Shown here: positions 10,639 through 21,001 of the stretch, piece after piece
Layout of the letters: each line of letters begins with the position of its first letter
Position numbering within the stretch: position 1 is the stretch's first letter
NCBI GenBank assembly: GCA_008638375.1
Contig: CM018043.1
Span: 41,114,066 to 41,178,065, forward strand
Source of the DNA: Nyssa sinensis
Taxonomy: Eukaryota > Streptophyta > Magnoliopsida > Cornales > Nyssaceae
Length of the DNA stretch: 64,000 nt
Direction: 5' to 3'
Program-made: the position numbers and the translations under genes
The notes under the pieces: model-generated
What the model saw: the letters and a program-made list of their open reading frames with translations, nothing else
Database searches by the model: none
What the model was told of the DNA's origin: nothing

Positions 10639-13600
10639 ATTTTGCTTGTTGGAATATTAGGGGCATGAACAGCCCCTCTAAACAGCGCGAAATTTGGTTG
10701 TTTGTTCGTGATTACTCTATCTGTTTTTTAGGCATTGTTGAGACTAAAATTAAGGAAGCTTCTAAAGATGTTACGGCTAACTCTCTCATCCCCGGATGGT
10801 CCTTCTTGCCTAACTACCCTCACTCGGCCTGGGGAAGAATATGGATTGGCTGGAATAACGCTGTGCTACAAGTTAATTCTTCATGTGCTACCAATCAAGC
10901 TATCCACTGTAATATTACAATTCGAGACTCAAAAACCCCCATGATCATTTCAGTTATCTATGGCTCCAATTCGTCTCTTCAAAGAAATGATTTATGGCAC
11001 GACATTAATCTCCAAGCCTCTACCTCCAAGGGTCTCCCCTGGCTTATTTTTGGTGACTTCAATGCTATACGTTACCCCCATGATAGAAGAGGTGGTAGGT
11101 GTGACTGGCCAACTGGTATGGATGATTGTAACTCATGTTTCTTGAATGCAGAGCTTGAGGATCTTTGATTTTCTGGGCGCTTCTTCACCTGGTCAAATGG
11201 TCAAGCTTCTCCCCATACTATACAAAGGAAGATTGACAGAGCTTTAGTCAACCATGACTGGTTCTCAGCTTTCCCAAACGCGGAGGCTGAATTTCTTCCC
11301 CCTGGCCTTTCAGATCATTCACCTATTCTTGTCAGATCTGGCATCTCTCTTCAAAAACGAAGGCTCCCTTTCAAATTCTTCAACTTTTGGGCTGAGTATG
11401 ATAACTTTCTTCCTACTGTCGAGCAAGCTTGGCAAACAAACTTTCAAGGTACAGCCATGTTTATCTGTTGTCAAAAGCTTAAGAAGGTTAAATATGCTCT
11501 TAAGGACCTCAATAGCAAAGATTCAATAACATCTCCTCCCGAGTCCAAGAAGCTCGTAACAAGCTCTATGATATCCAAAACCTCCTTGAGCGGGACCCTG
11601 GGAATGTGAATATCATGCAAGAGGAAAAAGAAGCTCATCACCTTTTCTACTCCCTTCTAAGCAGTGAGGAAAGTCTCGCCAAGCAAAAGTCCCGTATCCA
11701 ATGGCTTTCTGAAGGTGATCAAAACACCTCTTTTTTCTTTAAATCTGTGAATAACCGAAGGAATCGTAACAAGATTGTCAGCCTCCTTGATGCGAATGGC
11801 TGTAGAATTGATGACATAAAAGAGGTCAAGAACACTATTGTCAATTTTTATCATGATCTCCTTGGAACTGAAAGCCCTAACCAATACCCAGGTGAACAAG
11901 CTCTTGAGACTTTTATCCCAAAGCGCCTTAATTCTGATTTTTTTACCTCTCTTCAATGCCCGGTCACTGAAAAAGAAATTCAGGAAGCTCTCTTTAGCCT
12001 TCATCCTAACAAAGGCCCTGGGCTTGATGGAATTAATAGTCATTTTTTCAAAAAAGCTTGGAATATTGTTAAACCTGAGGTCATTGCAACTATCTCTGAA
12101 TTTTTCTCTTCCAAAACCATCCTTAAAGAGCTAAATGCCACGGCTATTGCCCTTGTCCCCAAAGTTCGTAACCCCTCCTCTGTTCATGACTTTCGGCCAA
12201 TCTCTTGCTGCAACACCCTTTACAAAACTATCTCCAAAATCCTAGCCAACCGTCTCAAGAAAGTTCTCCCTAGCCTTATTGATCCTTCTCAATCTGCTTT
12301 TATTCAAGGCAGGAATATTAGCGACAACATTCTTCTAGCCCAAGAACTCATGCATAATTATCACAAGAACTCGGGCTCTCCTCGTTGCACAATGAAAGTT
12401 GATCTTAAGAAAGCTTTTGACTCGGTGCGATGGGAATTTATATTGACACGTTAAACATCATGGGCTTTCCTCAGCTCTTTATTGACTGGATCTATTGCTG
12501 CATCTCAACTCCTCGTTTTTCAGTTGTCATTAATGGTGAGTTGGAAGGTTATTTTCCAGGGGCTAAGGGCTCTTTGTGATTGCTATGGATGTTCTCTCTA
12601 TGATTCTTCATCAGAAGTCGACTGGCTCTCAATTTAAGCACCACTGGAGATGCCATAAATCCAAGCTGACTCACCTTTGTTTTGCTGATGATATCATGCT
12701 TTTTTGTCATGGGGACCTTGCTTCAGCTTCTACCCTCAAGGAAGGGCTTGACACTTTTGCCTCATTTTCTGGCCTTCTCCACAATGCCTCCAAAAGTAAC
12801 ATTTTCTTTTTAGGTGTTGATTACAATCTCAAGCAGCAACTCATTGATCACATCGGCTTCCCTGAAGGCTCCCTCCCTATCCGCTACCTTGGGGTTCCTT
12901 TGATCTCTACCAAGCTGAAAGCTCATGACTGCAAAGCTCTAGTTGACCACATCATCGGTAAGATTACTCATTGGTCTACTAAATATCTTTCCTATGCAGG
13001 TCGGGTTCAGTTGATTAGATCAGTGCTTTTTAGCATTCAAGTCTTCTGGTCTTCCCACTTCATCCTCCCTAAAAAGGTGGTGAATCAGATTGAGCAAGCT
13101 ATGAGATCTTTTCTTTGGAGTGGCAACCATCTCATCTTTTCTGGTTCCAAAGTTGCTTGGGAGAATGTAACTTGCCCTCGAGATGAAGGGGGTCTTGGGA
13201 TTAAGAAACTTGTTGATTGGAACCTAGCTGCTTTGGGGAAACTCATTTGGGCTCTTTTTCAAAACCCCTCAAAGTCCCCTTGGGTTCAGTGGATTCACTG
13301 CAATCTTCTTAAAGGCAAAAGCTTCTGGGAAGTCAAATGCCCTCAATCTAGCTCGTGGGCTTGGAGGAAAATGATTAAATTCAGATCTTTATTCAAGCCA
13401 CATCTCAAAATTTTCATTGGCTCAGGGCTCTTTGCTTCCCTCTGGTTTGACTATTGGCTTCCCAATGGCTCCATCTATGACAACATGGGGGAAAGTATTA
13501 TTTATGATTCGGGGCTGGGAAGATCTGCTACAGTGAGTTGCATCATTCATGAAAATTGCTGGAACTGGCCTATTGCAAATTCTCCTCATCTGCTGGACCT

Positions 13601-14086
13601 AAAGAATGGTATGCCTTCAAATTTCTTTCCCTCCCCTCTCCAAAAAGACAAGGCAATTTGGTTGCCCTCCTCAAATGGGAACTTCTCCATCAGTTCAGCT
13701 TGGGAAACCCTGTGGGGCCGCCACCCCCGGGTAAATTGGTGGAAGCTTGTCTGGCATGCCAAATCTATTCTGCGCGCTGGTTTTATTCTTTGGATGGCCA
13801 TTCGTCACAGTCTAAGGACCAAGGACCGCCTGTTCTCTTCTAACACTGGTCAAGATCCTAAATGTCTTTTCTGTTCTAGAGAAAATGAGAATCACAATCA
13901 CCTCTTCTTTTCCTGCCCTTTCACGTCCAACATATGGTCCCACTTGCTCTCTAAAAGTGGTTTTCACTGTCCTACTGGGGACTGGCAGCAAACTATCCTT
14001 TGGGCTACCAACACTTTCAAAGGCAAGTCGTTCTCCTCCATCTTAGGCAGGCTTACGCTAGCTTGCACAGTTTACAACATATGGCG
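10635..14086 (+). pseudogene. LINE B1 ORF2: endonuclease and reverse transcriptase (broken)
   Basis: ORF2 starts MNFACWNIRGMNSPSKQREI, the N-terminus of an AP-type endonuclease, with IFGDFNAIR and SDHSPILVRSG further on. A TGA at 11166 interrupts it in frame; a frameshift follows near 11526. The RT runs from 11606 with EGDQNTSFFF, SLHPNKGPGLDG, FRPISCCNTLYK, SAFIQGRNISDNI and MKVDLKKAFDSVRWEFI. A frameshift near 12445 and a small deletion near 12565 remove the GDPLSPY motif. The catalytic FADDIMLF (about 12690) is intact. After it come the C-terminal RT region and part of the zinc-binding domain (CLFCSRENENHNHLFFSC). The element ends abruptly at 14086. Confidence 0.92.
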
Positions 14087-14102
14087 TGAAAAATTGTTGT
14101 GC
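14087..14102 (+). repeat. Right target-site duplication of LINE B1
   Basis: Perfect copy of 8067-8082. It directly abuts ORF2 sequence, with no poly(A) between. Confidence 0.93.
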
Positions 14103-14786
14103 CTGATTGGAGGGTTAAGCCATATTTATGATACAGTCATGCCTGGTTGGGGGGTTAAGCCAAGTTGTGGAGGTCCAAAGCTCTAGATTACACTTAGTCG
14201 CCCAGGTGACTACTCAAGATAAAGTCAAGGCAAGATTGGCATATATGATTTCATCACACCGTTTTTACTTATAACTTTATGCTTACATGTTTTTTCTTGA
14301 AAAACTATCTGGTAAAAGAGCATACAAGATTTCTTAAATATCTTGCGATTAGTTATAGGTATATGATTTATAAATGCTAGCAGTTTTAATATAAGTATTT
14401 TAATTGCTATCCATGAAAGTATTTTTCTCTAAAAATCACAATAGAAAACTTGAGTTACTCATGAGCTTTTCATAAAACTTATAGGATTTCTATCTACATA
14501 TTTAAGATGGAAGCTCAGATAGCATGGCCTAAGGAGGAGGATTTAATTATAGCTCTTTTGGAAGATCGATAACTTTTGGCGATTATACAATCTTTTGTAG
14601 AAAAAGCCAAAAAGAAATTTTAAAGTTGTAATTTTCAGATATTGTTACTAATCCAGTATTTAGTTATGCTTTACGATGTTTCAAATTTTTTTTTTCTTTT
14701 ATAAGTATGGTTTCATGGAATGTATATACCAAAAAAGAGGCATTCGGTTGGACACATCATCAATGTACTATATAAGAGTTAGTATC
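14103..14786. other. Noncoding continuation of the B1 target region
   Basis: AT-rich DNA that, after removing B1, joins the segment ending at 8066. It begins with two near copies of TGCCTGRTTGGRGGGTTAAGCC about 40 bases apart (14099 and 14140). No coding frame or element boundary is seen. Confidence 0.45.
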
Positions 14787-14872
14787 AAGGGTAGTCGCAG
14801 CAATAATGGGAAGAAGCTTCAGAAGGGATTAGGGCAAGGCTCTGGGAAGAATTCAAAATTCTCTCGGTTTAA

Positions 14873-15580
14873 ATGATCAATTTAGCTTATTGGAACATTA
14901 GGGGTGTGAATCTTCCCTTGAAACAACAAGAAATAAAGCATCTCATTAGAGCTCATGCTATTTCGTGTCTCGGGTTGGTGGAAATAAAGGTCAAGCATAT
15001 CAATTTTGAGAAAGTATCTCGCTCTTTATGTCCTAACTGGAGTTTTGTCCATAATTATGCGGATGTCGATAATGGTAGAATTTGGATTGGGTGGGATGAT
15101 AAGGTTCTTCATATTACTCCTCTTAAATCTATGGAGCATGCAGTCCATTACCATGCCCAAATTAGGGGGAAATGGATTTGGTTTTATTTTCAGTTATTTA
15201 TGGTCACAACATTGTCATGGAGCGGCGACGGGTTTTGAGTAGTTTGTCTCAGCAAGCGACCCTCAACAATGATTTGCCTTGGAATGTCATGGGAGATTTT
15301 AATGCTGTTCGGTTTAGCAAAGAGAGGATTGGTGGTAGTACAAATTGGCCTCCATATATGGAGGAATGTAATAGCTGACTTATCGATACGAAATTGGAGG
15401 ACCTCAGGTACACTGGATGCCATTTGACTTGGTCCAATCATCAGTACGACAATGATACTATCTTAAGGAAGCTTGACCGTGTGTTGGCTAATGATAGATG
15501 GATGGTGGATTTCAGTAATTCAGAGGTGGAGTTCTTGTCTTCTAGTGTGTTAGATCATAGTCCTATGATTGTTCGGACTA
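14873..15580 (+). pseudogene. Hybrid LINE ORF2 endonuclease domain (broken)
   Basis: The start MINLAYWNIRGVNLPLKQQE overlaps the stop of the upstream ORF1 as ATGA. Endonuclease features seen are GLVEIKVK, NGRIWIGWDD, VMGDFNAVRFS (in another frame) and LDHSPMIVRT. Frameshifts near 15165-15235 and a stop at 15376 (SCLI to S-stop) break it. It aligns base for base with LINE C2, so it belongs to LINE family C, and ends at the switch to family B sequence. Confidence 0.87.
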
Positions 15581-15730
15581 TGATCAAAGGAAAAAACTTT
15601 TGGGAGGTCAAATGTCCCTAATCCGGCTCGTGGGCTTGGAGGAAAATGCTTAAATTCAGACCCTTGTTCAAGCCATTCATCAAAATCTCAATTGGGAATG
15701 GCCTTTTTGCTTCTCTTTGGTTTGACTATT
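15581..15730 (+). pseudogene. LINE ORF2 segment left of A2 insertion (family B type)
   Basis: Reads IKGKNFWEVKCP-stop-SGSWAWRKMLKFRPLFKPF and ends at LWFDY. It matches the B1 ORF2 region just before the zinc-binding domain. The reading is cut at CTATT by the LTR of A2 and resumes at 17179, where YWLPNGSIYDNM completes the motif. Confidence 0.9.
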
Positions 15731-16280
15731 TGATGGGCACCATGGTGGACCGAGTCTTAAGGATCCTTTATAAGTTCCAGATGGGCCAATCTCAAGGTCG
15801 AGAGTTAAGAAGATCAAGGAAGAGAAGCAAGGATTGGTGCAATCCACTTGGGCCGAGTTCACGATGGGCTTGAAAGAAGAAGAACCAGCCTTAGTCCATG
15901 TGATACAAGCTACAAAGGGTGGCGGCATAGCCTAGTGGTTTCCTATGGCCTTTTTATTTCGTTAATTATAGGCTTGTGGGCCTATTTTATGTTTTAACGG
16001 TTGTAGGCATTTGGGCCTATTTAACTCATTTAGTGGATTTTGCAGGCAACGAATTTGAATGAAGCTTTCGGCATAAAAAACATTTCTGTTTTCTCTTCTT
16101 GTTCTTGAGTGAACTATGAACTTATCAAATGCATACCCTTTGTGGCGTTCTCGTCAAATCTAGGTTCTTGAAACAAGTTTTCAACGGGTCTAGATCGGCT
16201 TGACTTGAGTCTTGGCTTTCTTGGGTAAGTTTCAATTTGATTGTGGGTTTAAGGGATTTCGATCTTGCGGGTTCACATCA
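15731..16280 (+). repeat. 5' LTR of A2
   Basis: Begins TGATGGGCACCATGGTGG and ends GGTTCACATCA, followed by TTTGGTATCAGCGC (16281-16294), a primer site with one change from the initiator-tRNA-Met form. It lacks an internal block of about 150 bp present in the A3 LTR at 30790-30945 (the AGTTTTAGTTGG...GCAATTTGGAG section). Confidence 0.92.
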
Positions 16281-17142
16281 TTTGGTATCAGCGCTTAGAT
16301 TTCAAATCAGGTCTGATTTATCCTTTTTAATTCTTGCATTAGATTTTTTTTTTTTGTCTTAGAATTAAACATTGAAAATATATTTTCCAAGTCGCATCTC
16401 ATCTCCAGGACGCAGTCGCACAACCCTTTCTTTTTTTTCCTGCTTTGCGCCGCTGCTCCATTTTTTCCCCCCTCTATTTTTCTCCAACCGCCTTTTATAT
16501 CCCAGGAGTGTGCCGCTTCTTTTTCTATTTTTTTTTCTTTTGTTTCCTCCGTCCGGACCCTTTTTTTTTTATTCTCTCTTTTATTCCACGGTTACGCAGC
16601 CTCCTTTCCTTTTTTTATTCAACGCCCTAGCTACTTCTGTTTCTTTTTGGATTATTCTTTTGCTTCTTTTTGCTTTTTGTTTCTTGACTTTTCATTTCTT
16701 GCTTTTTTTTGCTTTTTGAATTTTCTATTCTTGCTTTATTCCTACGCATATGCACAAAGCATAGCCTTTTTCTTTCTTGATTTTTTTTTCCTTGTGCCAG
16801 CAACTAAAATATTACCTCAGATAATATTAAACAAAACAAAAAAAAAAACAGCGTATTCATGGGTTAAAAAAAATAATAAATTTGCTTATGGCTGTTTGAT
16901 ATACTTTGTAATATGAAACTTGGTGTTGATTGATCCTTATCTTCAAAGGGGTCGAAAATAGCATCTTGATTCCTAATTGTTTCCTAATTGCATCTTGATT
17001 CCTAATTGTTTCTTAATTGCATCTTGATTCTTAATTGTTTCCTAATTGCATCTTGATTTCTAATTGTTTCCTAATTGTATCTTGATTCCTAATTTTTTTC
17101 TAATTGCTCTTGTTTCCTAATTGTTTCCTTTTACAATTCTTT
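16281..17142 (+). other. A2 primer site and leader with pyrimidine-rich insert
   Basis: The ends of this leader match A1 and A3 (GGTCTGATTTATCC at the left, CAATTCTTTG at the right). The section from about 16370 to 16800 does not: it is a strongly T/C-rich stretch with many T runs and no counterpart in the A3 leader. Long open frames here are an effect of the skewed composition and are not genes. Confidence 0.75.
16963..17107 (+). repeat. 29-bp tandem repeat in A2 leader
   Basis: Five consecutive units of 29 bases start with ATCTTGAT, followed by two TTCCTAATTG-like half units. They differ from one another at one to three positions. The A1 and A3 leaders have only one or two such units, so this is a local expansion. 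Confidence 0.85.
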
Positions 17143-17178
17143 GGGTTTAAGGGATTTCGATCTTGCAGGTTCACATTA
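17143..17178 (+). repeat. Remnant of A2 3' LTR
   Basis: GGGTTTAAGGGATTTCGATC and the following GGTTCACATTA equal the last 36 bases of the family A LTR, immediately before the CTATT duplication. The left edge joins the leader at CTTTG/GGGTTT with 1-3 bases of microhomology. Confidence 0.9.
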
Positions 17179-18094
17179 CTATTGGCTCCCCAATGGTTCC
17201 ATATATGACAACATGAGGGAACGGGTTATTTATGATTCAGGTCTTGGAAGAAATGTTAAAGTTGATTCCATCATTCTTGATAACCATTGGAACTGGCCTA
17301 TAGCTAACTCTCCTCATTTGCTGGACCTAAAGAATGGCATGCCTTCAAACCTACTTCCTTCCCCCCATCAGGAAGATAAGGCTATTCGGATGCCCTCCTT
17401 TAATGGGAACTTCTCCATCAGTTCAGCTTGGGACACTTTGAGATGCCGTAATTCCCCGGTTAATTGGTGGAAGCTTGTTTGGCACAAAAGTTATTCCCCG
17501 AGCAAGATTTATTCTTTGGATGGCTATTCAAAACAGTCTAAGGACCAAGGACCGCCTTTTTTACTCAACTCTTGGCCATGATCCCACATGTCTTACTTGT
17601 TTGAGAGAAAATAAGAGTCACAACCACCTCTTCTTCTCTTGCCTTTTCACATTCAACATTTGGCACCATTTGCTCTCCAAAAGTGGTTTTTTATATCCTC
17701 TTGGGGACTAGCAGCAGATTGTGCTTTGGGCTAGCAACACCTTCAAAGGCAAGAAGTTCTCTTCAATCATAGGCAAGCTTACCCTTTCTTGCACGGTCTA
17801 TAACATTTGGGGAGAAAGGAATAGCAGACTATTCACCATGTTAAAGAATAATCCAAAGGTCATCATAGCTTAAACCCAGGATATGATCCGTGGCAGGCTT
17901 GCTCCCTCTAAAGGGATTAACAACTCTAATTCCAATAGATAGCTTCAACGTATTTGGCCTCTCTAGCAGCATTTTTAATGTGTAATGTCTTTTCTATCAT
18001 TTGGATGGGAGCTCTTCTGCCCATAGAAGCCCTTCCTTCCCTTTAGCTTGTTCGAGGGTATGCCCTTCTTGATCTTGTATATTCCTATAGCAAG
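17179..18094 (+). pseudogene. LINE ORF2 C-terminus and 3' UTR right of A2
   Basis: Resumes the LINE at YWLPNGSIYDNM and continues through the zinc-binding RT-associated domain (ANSPHLLDLKNGMPSN, GNFSISSAWDTL, then CLTCLRENKSHNHLFFSC). A frameshift near 17490 and a stop after GD at 17708 break it. The end of ORF2 is near 17970. The 3' UTR contains TTAGCTTGTTCGAGGGTATGCC, which reappears on the minus strand at 46330-46360. It ends without a poly(A) tail at the start of LINE C2. Confidence 0.87.
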
Positions 18095-18178
18095 GAATGG
18101 ATTCTAGAGAGAAGGGAGAGCTTCTCACTCTAGAATTTTTCTAACCCCTTTTTCGTTTTTACTTTTCGGTATACATTA

Positions 18179-21001
18179 ATGGCTTCCAATCTGCCATGAC
18201 ATGCAAATATTATTGATTGTCCATCTACAAATGATGATCCTCATTCATTGCAAGCTCATGTTTCATTGTCTAAAGTTCATGGTGAAGATGGCATGGTTAT
18301 GAAAGCTCAAGGACTTACTGAATCCGTTTCTACTAGTATCTTGAATCCTAACATTTCAAATGTCCATGGTTGTCATGATTTGAGTGCTTTGTTGCTAGAG
18401 TCACGATTGGACGATATTAGTGAAGGTGTTGATGGTGATGCGAGGGAGGATGCTTTAATCCATGATACGTATTCAGCCCATTATTGGTTAGATCGTGCAG
18501 AAGAGGGCGAGTTTAGTCCTCAAGTCGCGTTGGATCATGAGGTTGAGTTTGGGGGTTTTTCGGAAGACCAGTCTTTCTTAATGGAATCTTTCCATGGTGA
18601 TTCGTCTTCTCCAAGTCTTAGAGAAAGAAGAAACCTCAACAATGGCAGCCACGGAGGATGTGGAGGTGGAGGGGGTGGTGCTCGGGTGGCGCGCAGCATT
18701 CAAACCAACAAGCACTCTATCTGCCCAGCTTTTTACGGCAAAGAGGGGTTGTCCCTTCAAGAACAAAATAGGCAATTTCCATTGGGTAATAGGGAGACTC
18801 ATGGGGGGTAATGGGAGGGCACTATCCCTCTTGTCCGCCCAGCTCAGTGCGGCACAAAGGGCCTGAGCAAAAAAGGTACAAATAGCGAATACCCATTGGG
18901 TACTTCAGAGACCCTTGAAAGGGCTGGAGGGCCTTCCCAAGACAATCAAAAAGCTGATGGTACAGCTACCTCTAGCTCAGATTTGGGCGGCAATAGGGAT
19001 GTAGCAATTGGGGACCAACTAGTGGGTAATGTGATTAACCAAGGGAATGAAATGCAAGCTGTCCAAGGTTGCGTGTCAGCCCAAAAAGGGGCTTTTTCAG
19101 AGCTGATTTGCAGCACTGAAGAGCTGTCCTATTCAGATGTGAAAGGTGGCACTACCCTTGGGGTTAAAAGAGTTCAGCCTATGGGTAATCCTCTAACCCA
19201 AGGGGACGAAGTGAGGGCTGTCCCATACAGCTGTGAGGGGCGGCCATTCCATTGAGGAAGGGGAGTATCTGTTGGGTAACCAAGGGGAGGCCATGAGGGC
19301 TGTCCTAGATATAACAGCCACAAAAAGTGGCTTTCTAGACCCTATTTGCACTAGCAAGGGGCTGTCCATTCTAGCAAAAAATGGGGAACACCCATTGGGT
19401 AATTCGTGGATCCATGAAAGAGAAGGGGGACCATCCATAGGCATGCGGCTGAAAGTGCTTTTGATGCAGCCACTTTTTTTCCAGCTATGGGCGGCATTTC
19501 TGGTGGGGCAAAGGAGGAACAACCTTTGGACAATAGTGGTAAGCAAGGAGGTGGAATGGGGGCAGTACCAGACCTATTGGCAACCACAAAATGTACCATT
19601 TCAGACCTAAAATGCACCAGCAGGGGGCTGTCCTTTTTGGACGCAAATGGGGGAAAAATGGGGCTGCCTAATAGAGTGGATATTGAGGTTGAAAATATGG
19701 CAAATCCGATGGGTAAATCATGGAGCCAAGTGGTCAACAACAATGTTCAGCATAAGGGTTTTACCCTTGAGTACGTGGCTCCTTGAGTGAAAGAAGACAA
19801 GGTCGTGGTCCAACCCCCTCTTGAGGCCCTGAATAAAGGGAATCAAATGTGGGCTACAACTTTGGTGGGCTATTTTCTGGACCAAAAATTAAATTACCAA
19901 TGGGTTAACAATGTGGCTTTTCGACTGTTAGCAAAGAAGATTTAGAAGAGGTGTTGACTAACAGAAGAGGATTTTTCCTTTTCAAGTTTTCCGATCCTAT
20001 CTCAATGGTAGCCGTTTTAGATGGGGGACCATGGCACTTTTCTGGGCGTCCCATAATTTTACAGAAATGGTGGCCTTAAATGAAATTTTCAAAGGAAGCC
20101 TGTAGGACAATTCCTGTATGGGCTCGGTTCTTTGACATTCCCTTAGAATTATGGACAGCAAATGGGTTAAGTTATGTTGCAAGTGCTATTGGAAAACCCC
20201 TCTATACAGATGCCACAATCGAGCAGCTTTGCCGAATCACTTTTGCTCGATTTGTATTGAAATTGAACTTGGTCCCAGAACAATTTGAGCTTCAATTGGA
20301 TGAGGAAACAAGCGTTACTATTTATGTTGAATACCAATGGATCCCTAAGTTTTATTCAAAATGCAAGAAATTCGGGCATGGCCAAAGTCAATGCAATCTT
20401 CCTACTAAGCAGGTGTGGAAAAGTAAGGATATGCAACCTACGGAAGTTGAGGTGAATTCTCATTCCCATTTGAATGGGAACCCTAGTATTCAGCCAAAGG
20501 CAATCAAAGTCAGTGATCGTCCCCGCCCACAAGCAAGTATCTCTCCTCGAAAACCAAGTGTGAATTTGCAGAATCAGTTTCAAGTGTTGTATGAAAATGG
20601 AGAAGCCTCCACTAGTTCTACTCACCAAGAAGAAATAGGGAAGAAGGAGGCGGTATGTGAAAACCGCATGGAGAGGCCTTGTGATGTGGCTGCTAGAGTA
20701 GAAAGTATCCATAATTGAAAGATTAGGGACCCGCAGAGTGAAGAGGATTTGGCAGAGGAAGAAACAGTTCCAGCTACTCTAGTTGAAAGAGGTATGTTTG
20801 AGCAGAATGGAGGAACTCAGATCTTAGGGCTGGATACCACTCCTATGTCTGATTCATCGGATATCAGGGAGGTAATTGGTGGATTTCGTAAAATTGCTTA
20901 GAAAGAGGAACTAGGGTAGTCACGGCAATAAGGGGAAGAAGCATCAAAAGGGATTAGGTCATGGCTCTGGGAAGAATTCAAAATTCTCCCGGTTTAAATG
21001 A
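18179..21001 (+). pseudogene. LINE C2 ORF1, heavily degraded
   Basis: Starts MASNLP and meets a TGA at codon 7. The next open part carries EEGEFSPQVALDHEVEFGGF, the same motif as B1 ORF1. A long Gly/Ser-rich N-terminal half follows, with imperfect repeats built on an LGN motif and GLSFLD/KSGF motifs (roughly 100-130 bp spacing, 18780-19780). The DUF4283-like domain starts at LVGYFLDQKL near 19866 and is frameshifted and stopped; it resumes at TIPVWARFFDIPLELWTANG near 20110. The knuckle CKKFGHGQSQC has a lone FYSKC start near 20355. ORF1 ends in TGA overlapping the ORF2 ATG (ATGA, 20998-21001). Confidence 0.85.

Larger units (their letters stand above)
8083..14086 (+). mobile_element. LINE (L1 type), copy B1, lacking 3' tail
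   Basis: A 6.0 kb non-LTR element bounded by perfect 16-bp target duplications. It contains a short 5' UTR (TTCTAGACAGAAGGGAGAGC, also at the start of LINE C2), ORF1 and ORF2. The right end falls inside ORF2 after TVYNIWR, so the end of ORF2, the 3' UTR and the poly(A) tail are missing, although the flanking duplication is intact. Both ORFs carry frameshifts. Close relatives in the window are LINE D, LINE E and the 3' half at 15581-18094. Confidence 0.93.
15731..17178 (+). mobile_element. Gypsy copy A2, gutted, with target duplication
   Basis: The element consists of a 550-bp 5' LTR, a primer site, an 862-bp leader and only the last 36 bases of the 3' LTR. Gag, pol and most of the 3' LTR are deleted. 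CTATT precedes the LTR at 15726-15730 and follows the remnant at 17179-17183, and the LINE reading frame joins across it. The right LTR end reads CATTA where other copies have CATCA, a single C-to-T change. So it inserted as a complete element and lost its interior later. Confidence 0.92.
14787..18094 (+). mobile_element. Hybrid LINE: family C 5' part joined to family B 3' part
   Basis: The left part (14787-15580) is the end of ORF1 and the ORF2 endonuclease, nearly identical to LINE C2 at 20913-21705. From about 15581 the sequence becomes the C-terminal ORF2 region of the B family (compare B1 from about 13306), followed after the A2 insertion by the rest of ORF2 and a 3' UTR that ends at TCTTGTATA without poly(A). 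About 2.5 kb of RT is missing. The hybrid may result from a deletion joining two tandem LINEs or from template switching. Its right end touches the start of LINE C2. Confidence 0.85.

Noticed and set aside
16372..16916. Open frames in the A2 leader
   Set aside because: They reflect T/C-rich composition, start inside a leader and match nothing in the A1 and A3 leaders.
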